Shown: positions 1 to 9,375, counted from the first letter of the stretch. The stretch: 64,000 nucleotides of DNA from Acinetobacter lwoffii (GCF_019048525.1 NZ_CP077369.1:372001-436000), one strand, 5' to 3'. Program-made: numbers and translations. Notes: generated from the letters alone by a model not told the origin.

Positions 1-39
1 CGCATCGACGAATGGGCCTTTTTTCAGAGAACGAGGCAT
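1..39 (-). CDS. rpsS: 30S ribosomal protein S19 (5' end only)
   Basis: Only the first 13 codons lie in the window. They read MPRSLKKGPFVDA, the highly conserved amino terminus of ribosomal protein S19, a component of the head of the small subunit. The ATG is at 39-37, 19 nt after the rplB stop, in the order rplB-rpsS expected for the S10 operon. The rest of the gene lies beyond the left edge of the window. Confidence 0.93.
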   Translation of the reverse strand, partial: MPRSLKKGPFVDA

Positions 40-58
40 TGTCAGATTCCTTTACTTG

Positions 59-883
59 TTACTTAACGCGACGGTCGCGAATAATCATCTTAGTCGTACG
101 CTTATTGGTACGTGTCTTGTACCCTTTAGCTTTTTGACCCCATGGGCTTACAGGTTGAATACCTTTGTTACGCCCTTCACCACCACCATGTGGATGGTCA
201 ACTGGGTTCATCGCCATACCACGAACGGTAGGACGAACACCACGCCAGCGTGATGCACCAGCTTTACCTAGTGAACGAAGGTTGCTTTCTGAGTTAGATA
301 CTTCACCTAACACAGCACGGCATTCAACGTGAATTTTACGCATCTCGCCTGAACGCAGACGAACGATAGCGTAAGAACCGTCACGACCCAACAGCTGAAC
401 TGAAGTACCAGCTGAACGAGCTAACTGCGCGCCTTTACCGATTTTAAGTTCGATGTTGTGAAGAGTAGAACCGATAGGCATGTTGCGAAGCGGCAAGCAG
501 TTACCTGGACGAATTGGAGCATCGTTACCAGACTGTACTTTATCGCCAGCGCGAAGGCCTTTAGGAGCGATGATATAACGACGCTCACCATCAGCATACA
601 ATACAAGTGCAATGTGTGCAGTACGGTTAGGATCGTATTCGATACGCTCTACAGTTGCAGGAATACCATCTTTGTTACGTTTAAAATCAACTAGACGGTA
701 GTGCTGCTTGTGACCGCCACCAACGTGACGAGTCGTGATGTGACCGTTATTATTACGGCCGCCAGTACGTTTTTTAGCTTCAACCAACGGAGAGTATGGT
801 GCGCCTTTGTGAAGGTGATCGTGAACCACTTTCTCTACAAAGCGACGTCCTGGAGACGTTGGCTTACATTTTTGAATAGGCAT
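59..883 (-). CDS. rplB: 50S ribosomal protein L2
   Basis: This 274-residue protein is the usual length for bacterial L2, the large-subunit protein that contacts 23S rRNA near the peptidyl-transferase centre. It begins [15 protein letters not shown], and the carboxy-terminal half carries the diagnostic [14 protein letters not shown] motif with the conserved histidine, followed by a very basic tail. It is the fifth gene of the minus-strand S10 operon, 11 nt after rplW, and is probably transcribed from the promoter upstream of rpsJ. Confidence 0.98.
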   Translation of the reverse strand: MPIQKCKPTSPGRRFVEKVVHDHLHKGAPYSPLVEAKKRTGGRNNNGHITTRHVGGGHKQHYRLVDFKRNKDGIPATVERIEYDPNRTAHIALVLYADGERRYIIAPKGLRAGDKVQSGNDAPIRPGNCLPLRNMPIGSTLHNIELKIGKGAQLARSAGTSVQLLGRDGSYAIVRLRSGEMRKIHVECRAVLGEVSNSESNLRSLGKAGASRWRGVRPTVRGMAMNPVDHPHGGGEGRNKGIQPVSPWGQKAKGYKTRTNKRTTKMIIRDRRVK

Positions 884-894
884 AATTCTCGTCC

Positions 895-1215
895 TTATTC
901 CGCTGTGCTTTCAGCGGTATCGCCCAAGTCAGCCATTTCAACATCTTGGCCAGCTTTCAGGGTGACGTATGCTTTTTTAACATCAGAACGACGTCCTAAT
1001 GTTTTACCAAAGCGTTTAGACTTACCTTTAGTGATAGTCGTGTTAACTTTAACAACTTCCACACCAAAGAGTTGTTCCACTGCTTTTTTGATTTCAAGCT
1101 TGTTTGCATTTAATGCAACTTTAAACACTTGAACACCAGCAGTTTCACCTAAAACTTGTGCTTTTTCTGAGAATACAGGTCCTTGCAGGACTTGATAGAT
1201 ACGTTCGTTGTTCAT
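895..1215 (-). CDS. rplW: 50S ribosomal protein L23
   Basis: This protein of 106 residues begins [18 protein letters not shown], typical of L23, which binds 23S rRNA at the peptide exit tunnel and docks trigger factor and SRP. The central [15 protein letters not shown] stretch is the conserved basic loop. The start codon overlaps the rplD stop by 4 nt, which implies translational coupling. The alanine- and aspartate-rich carboxy terminus is a short extension beyond the core fold. Confidence 0.97.
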   Translation of the reverse strand: MNNERIYQVLQGPVFSEKAQVLGETAGVQVFKVALNANKLEIKKAVEQLFGVEVVKVNTTITKGKSKRFGKTLGRRSDVKKAYVTLKAGQDVEMADLGDTAESTAE

Positions 1216-1814
1216 GCGAGTTCTACCTCAATTTTCTTAGCAGCAGCTACAGACATAACAACTTTGTCGAACGCAATCAAGCTAACCGGATCGATTGCAG
1301 CAGCATCAACCACATCAACGTGTGGAATGTTGCGCGCAGCAAGATACAGGTTCTCATCAACAGCATCAGTAACGATCAATGCGCGAGTCGCATTCAAGTC
1401 GTTAAGTTTTGCAAGCAATTCTTTAGTTTTTGGAGCTGCAACAGCAAACTCTTCAACTAAAACTAAGCGATCTTGACGAACAAGTTCAGCTAGGATGCAT
1501 TGCATAGCACCGCGGTACATTTTACGGTTTACTTTTTGAGACCAGTCTTGTGGACGAGCAGCAAAAGTTTTACCACCGCCAACCCAGATTGGGCTACGAA
1601 TAGAACCAGCACGAGCGCGGCCAGTACCTTTTTGACGGAATGGCTTGCGACCACCGCCAGAAACGTCTGCACGTGATTTCTGAGCTTTTGAACCTTGACG
1701 GCCACCAGCTAAATAAGCTGTAACCACTTGGTGAACAAGAGCTTCATTAAATTCACGACCGAACGCAACTTCTGATAATTCAACAGCAGAGCCGGAAACA
1801 GTATTTAAATTCAC
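1212..1814 (-). CDS. rplD: 50S ribosomal protein L4
   Basis: This 200-residue protein matches L4 in length and sequence. The motif [19 protein letters not shown] is the extended internal loop that lines the exit tunnel. In E. coli L4 is also the autogenous regulator of the S10 operon. The gene lies between rplC (11 nt gap) and rplW (4 nt overlap). Whether L4 regulates this operon here is not shown by the sequence; the rpsJ leader does hold a hairpin, listed separately. Confidence 0.97.
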   Translation of the reverse strand: MNLNTVSGSAVELSEVAFGREFNEALVHQVVTAYLAGGRQGSKAQKSRADVSGGGRKPFRQKGTGRARAGSIRSPIWVGGGKTFAARPQDWSQKVNRKMYRGAMQCILAELVRQDRLVLVEEFAVAAPKTKELLAKLNDLNATRALIVTDAVDENLYLAARNIPHVDVVDAAAIDPVSLIAFDKVVMSVAAAKKIEVELA

Positions 1815-1825
1815 GTTATTTCCCC

Positions 1826-2464
1826 TCAGGCCTTGATCGTAGGACGAACGATTACGTCGCCACCAGTAGCACCAGGAACCGCGCCTTTAACAACTAGAAC
1901 TGAACGTTCTGTGTCGATAGCAACGATCTCAAGACCCTGTGTAGTTACGCGTTCAGCACCTAAATGGCCAGCCATTTTTTTGCCTTTGAATACGCGACCA
2001 GGAGTCTGGTTTTGACCAGTAGAACCTAAAACACGGTGAGAAACTGAGTTACCGTGAGTTGCATCTTGCGTACGGAAGTTCCAACGCTTAACACCACCTT
2101 GGAAACCTTTACCTTTAGATTGACCAGTTACGTCAACAACTTGACCAACTTGGAACAATTCAACGGTAAGCGTACCACCAACTTCACGACCTTCAAGATC
2201 AGCTTCTGTAGCACGGAATTCTTGAACTAGACGACCAGCTGCAACACCCGCTTTCGCGAAGTGGCCTTTCTGAGCGTTAGTTACGCGAGATTCGCGACGT
2301 TCACCAGTAGTGATTTGAATCGCTTGATAACCATCAGTTTCAAGCGTTTTGATTTGAGTGATGCGGTTAGGATCAACCTCAATCACTGTAACAGGCACAG
2401 AAACACCGGCATCTGTAAAGATACGTGTCATACCGCACTTGCGACCGACTAAACCAATAGCCAT
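1826..2464 (-). CDS. rplC: 50S ribosomal protein L3
   Basis: L3 is one of the first proteins to bind 23S rRNA and initiates large-subunit assembly. The protein begins [16 protein letters not shown], the conserved L3 start, and contains the [14 protein letters not shown] region and the [15 protein letters not shown] motif that reaches towards the peptidyl-transferase centre. I chose the ATG at 2464 rather than an in-frame ATG two codons upstream because L3 proteins begin with MAIGLVG; this gives 212 residues. Confidence 0.97.
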   Translation of the reverse strand: MAIGLVGRKCGMTRIFTDAGVSVPVTVIEVDPNRITQIKTLETDGYQAIQITTGERRESRVTNAQKGHFAKAGVAAGRLVQEFRATEADLEGREVGGTLTVELFQVGQVVDVTGQSKGKGFQGGVKRWNFRTQDATHGNSVSHRVLGSTGQNQTPGRVFKGKKMAGHLGAERVTTQGLEIVAIDTERSVLVVKGAVPGATGGDVIVRPTIKA

Positions 2465-2524
2465 GTGCATAAACCTCTAAAAAAGCGGCCTAATTAACTT
2501 AGAGTGTTAATTAACCCGAAAGCC

Positions 2525-2836
2525 TTAACCCAATGCGATCTGAACATCAACACCAGCTGCAAGATCTAACTTCATCAATGCATCTACAGTTTTGTCTGTA
2601 GGTTGAACGATGTCGATCAAACGCTTGTAAGTACGGATTTCGTACTGGTCACGCGCGTCTTTGTTTACGTGTGGTGATGTTAAAACGTTAAAACGTTCAA
2701 TGCGTGTTGGCATTGGAATTGGACCACACACTTGTGCGCCAGTACGTTTTGCGGTTTCTACGATTTCTTGAGCTGATTGATCAATCAGGCGATGATCAAA
2801 AGACTTAAGACGGATACGAATTCTCTGGTTAGACAT
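2525..2836 (-). CDS. rpsJ: 30S ribosomal protein S10
   Basis: S10 is a small-subunit head protein and also acts as NusE in antitermination. The 103-residue product begins [19 protein letters not shown] and ends DVQIALG, both diagnostic. A longer frame reaches back to 2872, but the family start MSNQRIR fixes the ATG at 2836. This is the first gene of the S10 operon. A promoter (3014-3042) and a leader hairpin (2872-2916) precede it. Confidence 0.98.
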
Positions 2837-2871
2837 ACCAGTAAACTCCAAGCCAAATATATAAAGAATCA

Positions 2872-2916
2872 CTCTTGACGCACCTCACCCCACTTTATAT
2901 GGGCAAGTGTCAAGAG
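2872..2916 (-). promoter_or_regulatory. Stem-loop in the rpsJ leader
   Basis: The arms CTCTTGAC (2872-2879) and GTCAAGAG (2909-2916) pair perfectly and extend by a G-T and a C-G pair; an inner CCCA/TGGG pair closes the apical part. The element lies between the predicted promoter and the rpsJ start, so it would be part of the S10 operon mRNA leader. It could take part in L4-type autoregulation, but that role is inferred only from position. Confidence 0.5.
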
Positions 2917-3013
2917 CAGTGAAATATCACTAAGGTCATGATCGATGCCACGACTGTAACGATAGTTAACTACTTTATTCGCAGTTAACCCCCTTCCTAT
3001 TGAAGGGTCGCTT

Positions 3014-3042
3014 ATTATAGCCATTGTTTAATGCATAAGCAA
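3014..3042 (-). promoter_or_regulatory. Sigma-70 promoter of the S10 operon
   Basis: Read on the minus strand, TTGCTT (3042-3037) and TATAAT (3019-3014) are separated by exactly 17 bp. The -10 is a perfect consensus. It lies about 180 nt upstream of rpsJ, leaving room for the structured leader, and faces the ribosomal genes. No other convincing promoter is seen between rpsJ and the upstream gene. Confidence 0.75.
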
Positions 3043-3108
3043 ATCTCTTTTATGGTTTTATCCAAGTTTTCAATTTATGACTTAAAACAATAGTTTATTG
3101 TTTAAATA

Positions 3109-3843
3109 TTAGGCAGTTTTTGCCAAAACATATTCTATAGCACGATTTAATATCTGATTTCCTTCAATAAATTTTTGCTTCGTGGTTTTTTTTAATTCAA
3201 ATAAATTTTGCACATATTTTCCTGAAAATTGCACAAGCTCTTCTTCATTTTCCAAAAACAATGCCAAGGTTGCCGGCGTGATTTCCGGATGAAACTGGAA
3301 GCCCAATACATTTCTGCCCAACTGGTACATCTGATTACGACAGGCTTCATTTTCTGCCAGATGGACTGCACCTTTGGGCAATTCAAATGTTTCATTGTGC
3401 CATTGCAGAATATTGAACTGCTCCGGCAGGCTAAAACACGTCTCTGGTAGATTCGCCACTCTGTGCACCGTGGTCCACCCCAATTCTTGTTCTGGATTGC
3501 GACTAACACCTGCACCCAAAGCATTTGCAATCAACTGCCCACCCAGACACAGGCCAATTGCCGGTTTGCCATGCGAAAGATAGCGACGCAACCAGCGTTT
3601 TTCTATTTTTAACCAAGGGAAATTTGCTTCATCATTCACACTCATGGTTCCCCCCATAATGATCAGCAAATCCACCTCTTCCACAGCAGGCAGCGCCTCG
3701 ATCTCCAGCGGCCGATCCACGGGTAAAGCAAAAAATTCAGTCGCTGTAATGTGCGCCTGATGCTGCTTTAAAAATTCATAACAACTACCAAAACCTTCAC
3801 CAGCAATATGCTGAAAATAATGCACTTTTAAATGCGATTTCAT
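3109..3843 (-). CDS. Class I glutamine amidotransferase-like protein
   Basis: The 244-residue protein is a stand-alone type 1 glutamine amidotransferase domain resembling the glutaminase part of GMP synthase. The nucleophile elbow IGLCLGGQ places the catalytic cysteine near residue 99, and FQFHPE gives the histidine and glutamate of the triad near residues 185 and 187, so the enzyme should be active. The ammonia acceptor is unknown. I chose the ATG at 3843, preceded by GAGGAG, over a TTG three codons upstream. It stands alone, convergent with nothing, upstream of the ribosomal promoter. Confidence 0.85.
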   Translation of the reverse strand: MKSHLKVHYFQHIAGEGFGSCYEFLKQHQAHITATEFFALPVDRPLEIEALPAVEEVDLLIIMGGTMSVNDEANFPWLKIEKRWLRRYLSHGKPAIGLCLGGQLIANALGAGVSRNPEQELGWTTVHRVANLPETCFSLPEQFNILQWHNETFELPKGAVHLAENEACRNQMYQLGRNVLGFQFHPEITPATLALFLENEEELVQFSGKYVQNLFELKKTTKQKFIEGNQILNRAIEYVLAKTA

Positions 3844-3883
3844 GCTCCTCAACCTATTTTTTTTAGCTATATAGATTTAGGTT

Positions 3884-3912
3884 TTGCAAAAATGAAGCCA
3901 ACTTTTTATAAG
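3884..3912 (+). promoter_or_regulatory. Candidate promoter for the metC-like gene
   Basis: TTGCAA (3884-3889) and TATAAG (3907-3912) are separated by 17 bp and lie about 70-95 nt upstream of the candidate starts of the next gene. The match to sigma-70 elements is good but the call rests on sequence only. Confidence 0.5.
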
Positions 3913-3983
3913 ACTTGTTGTTTTTAAACAATTCACAACGTAACTGGCAGTGAGTCACAGATTCTCTTAAGCTAGAGTAATAT

Positions 3984-5210
3984 TTGATTACATTTGAGCG
4001 CATTCACGTGAAACAAGACTCTCAAACTCGCCTGATTCATGCACCACGAAAGGCTCCTCAAGCGATTTCTACCATTCAGCCTCCCCTCTATCGTGCATCG
4101 ACCATTATCTTTAACAATACCGATGCCCTGTTTAATCGCCATTGGACCGATGACTATGACTATAGTTATGGCACGCATGGCACGCCTACAACCTTTACGC
4201 TGGGCGATAACATCGCCCAGCTCGAAGGTGGCTTGTATCACCTGCTCGCACCGAGTGGTTTATCCGCGATTAATCTCGTGAATTCTTGCTTTTTAAGTCA
4301 GGAGGATGAAGTTTGGGTGGCTGACAATATCTATGGTCCAAACATGGAGCATTTACGCAATCTGGAAAAGCGTTATGGAATTACGGTTAAAGTCTACAAC
4401 CCCATAGAGCTTGATACATTTCAGCCTACAGATAAAGCCAAACTGATCTGGCTCGAGGCTGCTGGCTCAGTCACCTTAGAGTTTCCGGATCTGGTTGGTT
4501 TGGTGAAAAAAGCCCAGGCACATCATATTCTGACGGCACTGGATAATACCTGGGGCGCAGGTCTGGCTTTTAATGCCTTTGATTTTGGTGAAGAGCATTT
4601 AAGTGTAGATATGACGGTACATGCACTGACCAAATATCCAAGCGGCGGGGGGGATATCCTGATGGGCTCAGTGGTTACGCGAGATAAGGTTTTGCATCAC
4701 AAACTGTTCCGTGCACATGCCATTCAGGGCATTAGTGTTTCTGGTGATGATGTGGCACAGGTACAACGCAGTCTGGCTTCGATGCAACTGCGATATCAAC
4801 ATCAATCCAACAGTGCGCTGACCTTACTGGAATGGCTTAAACAGCAAACCGAGTTTGTACAGGTGCTGCATCCTGCTGATCCGGACAGCGCAGGCCATCA
4901 GTACTGGAAAGAAATTTGCAAGCAAGGTGATAGTGCCGGCCTGGTCAGCGTAATCTTTGACAGCACATACGCCATGCAAGATATCCGAAATTTCTGTGAT
5001 AGTTTAAAACTGTTTAAGCTAGGCTTTAGTTGGGGTGGCCCTGTCAGTCTGGTCATGCTATATAACTTAAAAGACATGCGTGTGCTGGAACATTCACACT
5101 TAAAAGACGGCTTGCTGGTTCGTTTCTGTATTGGACTGGAACATCCGGAAGATTTGATTCAAGATATTCAGCATGCACTAGAACAAATGAAAAAACTTAA
5201 AAATGAATAA
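3984..5210 (+). CDS. metC: Cystathionine beta-lyase / Cys-Met metabolism PLP enzyme
   Basis: A fold-type I PLP enzyme of up to 408 residues in the Cys/Met metabolism family. The Schiff-base lysine lies in VHALTKYPSGG at about residue 217, and LAPSGLSAINLV and DNTWGAG match cofactor-binding regions. The shape fits cystathionine beta-lyase, which cleaves cystathionine to homocysteine, pyruvate and ammonia in methionine synthesis. Related lyases share these motifs, so substrate is inferred. The longest frame starts at a TTG (3984); a GTG at 4008 giving MKQDSQTRLIHAPR is equally plausible and may be the true start. Confidence 0.82.
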   Translation: MITFERIHVKQDSQTRLIHAPRKAPQAISTIQPPLYRASTIIFNNTDALFNRHWTDDYDYSYGTHGTPTTFTLGDNIAQLEGGLYHLLAPSGLSAINLVNSCFLSQEDEVWVADNIYGPNMEHLRNLEKRYGITVKVYNPIELDTFQPTDKAKLIWLEAAGSVTLEFPDLVGLVKKAQAHHILTALDNTWGAGLAFNAFDFGEEHLSVDMTVHALTKYPSGGGDILMGSVVTRDKVLHHKLFRAHAIQGISVSGDDVAQVQRSLASMQLRYQHQSNSALTLLEWLKQQTEFVQVLHPADPDSAGHQYWKEICKQGDSAGLVSVIFDSTYAMQDIRNFCDSLKLFKLGFSWGGPVSLVMLYNLKDMRVLEHSHLKDGLLVRFCIGLEHPEDLIQDIQHALEQMKKLKNE

Positions 5211-5228
5211 TAAATAACAGGAACAGCT

Positions 5229-6779
5229 ATGGGTACACCAATTGTTATTGCTAAAAAAACCACGGATACCACGCAGGATATTGTGCTGCATTCCCAACTT
5301 GCCAATCGACATGGCTTGATTGCAGGTGCCACTGGTACCGGAAAGACTGTGACTTTAAAAGTATTGGCGGAGAGCTTTTCTCGAATTGGTGTGCCTGTTT
5401 TCCTCGCCGATGCTAAAGGCGATGTGTCCAGCCTGGCCAAAGCAGGTGAAAGCAACCCAAAATTTGATGAACGGATTAAAAGTCTCAATATCGAGTCCAT
5501 TCCTTTTACAGCATCACCGGTGGTGTTTTGGGATTTATTTGGCGAACAGGGTCATCCGATTCGCACTACTATTTCTGAAATTGGTCCACTGCTGCTAGCG
5601 CAAATGCTGAATCTGAATGACACCCAGGAAGGTGTGCTTTCCGCAGTATTTCGGATTGCTGATGATCAGGGTTTATTGCTGATCGACTTTAAAGATCTGA
5701 AAGCCATGCTGAGTTATGTCTCTGAGCATGCGGCTGACTTTAAAGCTGAATATGGCAATTTATCTCCCGCCAGTCTTGGTGCGATTCAACGCAACTTGTT
5801 GGCACTGGCTGATCAAGGTGGTGACCAGTTTTTTGGCAACCCAGCGCTGGATCTGATGGACTTTTTGCAGACGGACAGTCAGGGCCGTGGCAATATCAAC
5901 CTATTGGCGGCCGACAAGCTGATGAATACACCCAAGCTATATGCTACTTTCCTACTGTGGATGCTCTCCGAGCTGTTTGAACAGCTTCCCGAAGTCGGCG
6001 ATCCGGACAAACCTAAACTGGTGTTTTTCTTTGATGAAGCCCATCTCTTGTTTGATAATGCCAGCCCTGCCCTGCAAGAAAAAATTGAGCAGGTGGTGCG
6101 TCTAATTCGCTCGAAAGGTGTAGGGATTTATTTTGTCACGCAAAATCCTTTGGACTTGCCTGAAAGTGTCTTAGGCCAGCTCGGCAATCGGGTTCAACAT
6201 GCTTTGCGGGCTTTCACTCCCAAAGATCAAAAAGCAGTGAAAACCGCAGCAGAGACTTTCCGAGCCAATCCTGAATTTAAAGTCGATCAGGTGATTACCG
6301 AGTTAGCAGTAGGTGAGGCTCTAATTAGCTGCCTGGATGAAAAGGGCATTCCACAAATTGTAGAGCGTGGCTGGGTCATGCCGCCGCATTCATCCTTTAC
6401 ACCGATCTCGCTTGAAGAACGCAAGGCTCTCATGCAGCAAAGTATTGTCGCCGGTATTTATGAGCAGCCAGTCGATCGGGACAGCGCCCACGAAATGCTG
6501 CAAAACAAGGTCGCAGAACGCCAGCAACAGGCTCAGGCCGCCGAATTTGCCAAACAACAAAGCAAGGAACAAGAAGCTCTTGCCAAGCAGCAAATTAAAG
6601 AACAGGAACGTCTGGCACGAGAACAGCAAAAAGAAGCTGAACGCGCAGCCAAGCAACGAGAAAAACTGACTCAGGATATTGTCGGCACCTTTGCCAAAAG
6701 TGCTGCCCGTAGCCTGGGCGGGAGTACTGGGCAGAAAATTGTGCGCGGCTTACTGGGTTCGCTGTTTGGCCGCAAATAA
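5229..6779 (+). CDS. HerA/DUF853-family ATPase (YjgR-like)
   Basis: The 516-residue protein belongs to the DUF853 group of HerA/FtsK-like ATPases, of which E. coli YjgR is a member. Walker A is GATGTGKT near residues 34-41 and Walker B is LVFFFDEAH near residue 260. Residues 430-490 are a Gln/Lys/Glu/Ala-rich predicted coiled coil, and the end [14 protein letters not shown] tail follows a small glycine-rich patch, as in the family. It starts 18 nt after the metC-like stop and may be co-transcribed. The cellular role is not established; DNA or protein translocation is possible. Confidence 0.88.
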   Translation: MGTPIVIAKKTTDTTQDIVLHSQLANRHGLIAGATGTGKTVTLKVLAESFSRIGVPVFLADAKGDVSSLAKAGESNPKFDERIKSLNIESIPFTASPVVFWDLFGEQGHPIRTTISEIGPLLLAQMLNLNDTQEGVLSAVFRIADDQGLLLIDFKDLKAMLSYVSEHAADFKAEYGNLSPASLGAIQRNLLALADQGGDQFFGNPALDLMDFLQTDSQGRGNINLLAADKLMNTPKLYATFLLWMLSELFEQLPEVGDPDKPKLVFFFDEAHLLFDNASPALQEKIEQVVRLIRSKGVGIYFVTQNPLDLPESVLGQLGNRVQHALRAFTPKDQKAVKTAAETFRANPEFKVDQVITELAVGEALISCLDEKGIPQIVERGWVMPPHSSFTPISLEERKALMQQSIVAGIYEQPVDRDSAHEMLQNKVAERQQQAQAAEFAKQQSKEQEALAKQQIKEQERLAREQQKEAERAAKQREKLTQDIVGTFAKSAARSLGGSTGQKIVRGLLGSLFGRK

Positions 6780-6883
6780 TCCCCCTCCTTTTCCGATCAT
6801 CATCACACTTTTTATGGGATATTTTTATATCCCGTAATTTTTTTATGGTTTTATGACTATGCGCTATTGTAAAGCCATTTTAA

Positions 6884-6906
6884 AAGATGTAATTTAAATA
6901 CATCTT
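6884..6906 (+). promoter_or_regulatory. NsrR operator
   Basis: An 11-1-11 palindrome with half-sites AAGATGTAATT (6884-6894) and AAATACATCTT (6896-6906). The known NsrR motif in enterobacteria has half-sites of the form AAGATGYATTT and AAATRCATCTT; one position differs in the left half and none in the right. It lies 27 bp before the ATG of the globin gene, a position that would block transcription, and nsrR is the next gene downstream. The outer bases extend the inverted repeat to 6882-6908. Confidence 0.85.
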
Positions 6907-6932
6907 TTAAAAAACACCTGTAGACGGCTCTC

Positions 6933-7694
6933 ATGACTCCACAACATATTGAACTTGTACAAGCGACTGTTCCTGTTTTACGTGAAAACGGCGTAGCACT
7001 TACCACGTATTTCTATAACCGCATGCTGAAAAACCATCCAGAGTTGAAAAACACCTTCAACATGGATCATCAAAGTACTGGCCGTCAACCACGTGCCTTG
7101 GCTGCCGCAGTACTTGCCTATGCCGAAAACATTACCAATCCGGGCGTTTTGGCCAAAGCCATCGAACGCATTACCACTAAACATGTCAGCCTGGATATTC
7201 AACCGGATCAATATGCGATTGTCGGTGAGAATCTGTTGCACTCGATCAGCGAAGTTTTAGATGTACCCATGGACTCAGACCTGATTGCAGCCTGGAAAGA
7301 AGCGTATATGCAACTGGCAGATATTTTGATTGGTGTGGAAAAATCTAAATATGCCACCCTAGCTTCTGAAAATGGTGGCTGGGCGGGCTGGCGCGAATTT
7401 GAAGTAGCAGCAGTCAATGATACCGACGCAGGTAAAATCTTTACACTTAAAGCTAAAGATGGTGCAGCGATTGCAAGTGCTGAAGCCGGTGAACATATTT
7501 CAGTACGTGTACAGGTGCCTGAACAGCACATTCGTCAACCACAACAGTTTAGCTTTGATCAGGCTCAAAACGAGCAATATCAAATTACTGTGAAAGCGGA
7601 AGAAAATCCAACCGCATTCTCGGTTGCACAGACACTGATCGACCACTACAAAGTTGGTGATGTAGTTGAAGTGTCTGCCCCGCTCAAGCTTTAA
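6933..7694 (+). CDS. Short flavohaemoglobin-like protein (globin plus partial FAD domain)
   Basis: Residues 1-136 are a flavohaemoglobin-type globin: B10 tyrosine in TYFYNRML (Y28), distal glutamine in GRQPRALA (Q52) and proximal histidine in TTKHVSLDIQ (H84). Residues 150-253 align with the FAD-binding domain of Hmp, but the protein stops at SAPLKL where Hmp continues into its NAD domain, so it is about 140 residues short. The FAD motif RxYS appears as QQFS and lacks its arginine. It may be an NO- or oxygen-binding globin without its own reductase. The NsrR operator and the adjacent nsrR support a nitric-oxide role. Confidence 0.85.
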   Translation: MTPQHIELVQATVPVLRENGVALTTYFYNRMLKNHPELKNTFNMDHQSTGRQPRALAAAVLAYAENITNPGVLAKAIERITTKHVSLDIQPDQYAIVGENLLHSISEVLDVPMDSDLIAAWKEAYMQLADILIGVEKSKYATLASENGGWAGWREFEVAAVNDTDAGKIFTLKAKDGAAIASAEAGEHISVRVQVPEQHIRQPQQFSFDQAQNEQYQITVKAEENPTAFSVAQTLIDHYKVGDVVEVSAPLKL

Positions 7695-7730
7695 TTGCAA
7701 AAACGGTTTAGACTAGCATCAGATTCTGAT

Positions 7731-7756
7731 TAAAAGCTCCATTCGTGGAGCTTTTA
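7731..7756 (+). terminator. Intrinsic terminator after the globin gene
   Basis: A perfect 11-bp stem TAAAAGCTCCA / TGGAGCTTTTA closed by a TTCG tetraloop, 37 nt after the globin stop. The T-run is short. It separates the globin gene from nsrR, so nsrR probably has either its own promoter or depends on read-through. Confidence 0.75.
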
Positions 7757-7791
7757 ACATTCAATTCTTTCATTTTCTAGCTGTTGACGTT

Positions 7792-8232
7792 ATGCAACTC
7801 AATAAATTCACTGACTATGCGCTTCGGATTATGATGTATGTCGCACAGCCACGTGATCTCCCCTATACCATTGCAGAACTTGCCGAGCGATTACAGGTTT
7901 CACAAAATCATGCCATGAAAATCGTGCATTTTATGGCGAAACAGGAGTGGCTGATTACCACACGTGGTAAAGGTGGCGGCATACGTTTAAATCCGGCCAG
8001 CCTGAACCTCCAGCTGGGACAGATTGTGCGGATCCTGCAACGCGACAGCAATGTAGTGGAATGCAATAGCCCACCCTGCGTATTACGTCCGACCTGTGGT
8101 TTAAAAGGTATTTTAGATGATGCGGTGGAACAGTTTTATAGCAGTCTGGACCAATATGTGCTTAAAGATGTGATTAGGCCACGAAATGCGCGTTTCAGTA
8201 CAAATTCTCCGATCGGCCTGATTAATCTTTAA
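7792..8232 (+). CDS. nsrR: Nitric-oxide-sensing Rrf2-family repressor NsrR
   Basis: An Rrf2-family winged-helix protein of 146 residues. The amino terminus MQLNKFTDYALRIMMY and the recognition helix region LQVSQNHAMKIVHF match NsrR. Three cysteines lie at positions 91, 96 and 102 (VECNSPPCVLRPTC), the same positions as the iron-sulphur ligands of E. coli NsrR. NsrR represses NO-detoxification genes until NO destroys the cluster. The operator 6884-6906 upstream of the neighbouring globin gene is its likely target. No strong ribosome-binding site is seen before the ATG. Confidence 0.88.
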   Translation: MQLNKFTDYALRIMMYVAQPRDLPYTIAELAERLQVSQNHAMKIVHFMAKQEWLITTRGKGGGIRLNPASLNLQLGQIVRILQRDSNVVECNSPPCVLRPTCGLKGILDDAVEQFYSSLDQYVLKDVIRPRNARFSTNSPIGLINL

Positions 8233-8337
8233 AGTCTTCCGGGTCAGGTCTTGTGACTTATTCTTGCGGCAAAGTTCGCTTGCCTGTGCGACTTCCTTTA
8301 TAATGTTTCATTGTAGATCATTTATTGAAGTTGAGTT

Positions 8338-9288
8338 ATGCACCACAGCAGAGGAAAATCCAAAAACAGTAAGACAGCCCATGCGCCTAAGCAAAAGATC
8401 AGCTACGAGAAAAAAGTTGATTCTGCCATTACTGAATATTCTGTGCGCGCACTCAACTGGCTACGCAAAGCCGAATTTTTAATGAGTGCACCCAAACTTA
8501 GTCTTTGTGTAGAAGATACTGGCTATGAAATTGCTTTTGCCGGCCGCTCAAATGCGGGTAAGTCCAGTGCGATTAATGCTTTGACCAACCAGAAACAGTT
8601 GGCACGTGCATCGAAAAAACCTGGCCGTACCCAGATGATCAACTTTTTCAGCCTGGGTAATCCGGATCAGCGTTTGGTCGACTTACCCGGTTATGGTTAT
8701 GCGGCTGTGCCTGAAAAAATGAAACTGGTCTGGCAAAAAGAACTGGAAAATTACCTGATTCACCGCCAGAGCTTACAAGGCCTGGTATTGCTGATGGATA
8801 TCCGCCATCCACTGCAACACTTTGATGTGATGATGCTGGAATGGGCTTATTCCCGCCAGTTGTTCGTGCATGTCTTGTTAACCAAGTCAGATAAACTAAA
8901 CCGTGGTCCTGCATCCAAAGCCTTGCAGGAAGTCAAAGCGGCATTGAAAAAGATGAAGCTGGATTTCTCGATTCAACTGTTTTCCTCCATGAACAAACAA
9001 GGTTTAGAAGAACTGGCCAGTGTCATGGGTGGCCGTTTGAACTTTACCTTAGATCAAGCCTCTGAATATGATCTGGACAGTATTCCGGAAGCATCAGCGC
9101 ATGATTTAAATGAATCTGATGAACCGCTTGAAGAGCTCGAGCTTAGTGAATCCGATTCGGAGCATGTTGCCGAAGTATCGACACATGATTTAAATGAAGC
9201 TGAAGAACCGCTGGAATTACTTGAGCAGGATCAATCCGAGCTTAAAGCGGCAGATGAGCTAAATCAGAATAAGCGTTCAGCGGATTAA
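8338..9288 (+). CDS. engB: Ribosome-biogenesis GTPase EngB (YihA/YsxC) with long acidic tail
   Basis: EngB is a small essential GTPase in large-subunit assembly. G1 is GRSNAGKSS (69-77), G3 is DLPGYGYAAVP and G4 is LTKSDKLN. The core matches EngB proteins of about 200-210 residues, but this one has 316: about 40 extra residues at the front (basic and serine-rich) and a 76-residue acidic tail (241-316). The tail holds two copies of a motif of the type SxHDLNExxEPLExLE. Longer EngB tails are not unusual in this group as far as I recall, but the tail's function is unknown. Confidence 0.93.
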   Translation: MHHSRGKSKNSKTAHAPKQKISYEKKVDSAITEYSVRALNWLRKAEFLMSAPKLSLCVEDTGYEIAFAGRSNAGKSSAINALTNQKQLARASKKPGRTQMINFFSLGNPDQRLVDLPGYGYAAVPEKMKLVWQKELENYLIHRQSLQGLVLLMDIRHPLQHFDVMMLEWAYSRQLFVHVLLTKSDKLNRGPASKALQEVKAALKKMKLDFSIQLFSSMNKQGLEELASVMGGRLNFTLDQASEYDLDSIPEASAHDLNESDEPLEELELSESDSEHVAEVSTHDLNEAEEPLELLEQDQSELKAADELNQNKRSAD

Positions 9289-9350
9289 GACCATATCACC
9301 TAAATGATCTGTGATCATTCTTGATTTATTAAAACTCAACGTACAAATAA

Positions 9351-9375
9351 AAAAGCAGGTCAAATACCTGCTTTT
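9351..9375. terminator. Bidirectional intrinsic terminator (engB / symporter)
   Basis: A 10-bp stem AAAAGCAGGT / ACCTGCTTTT with a CAAAT loop and T-runs on both strands, located between convergent engB and the symporter gene. It can serve both genes. Confidence 0.88.
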
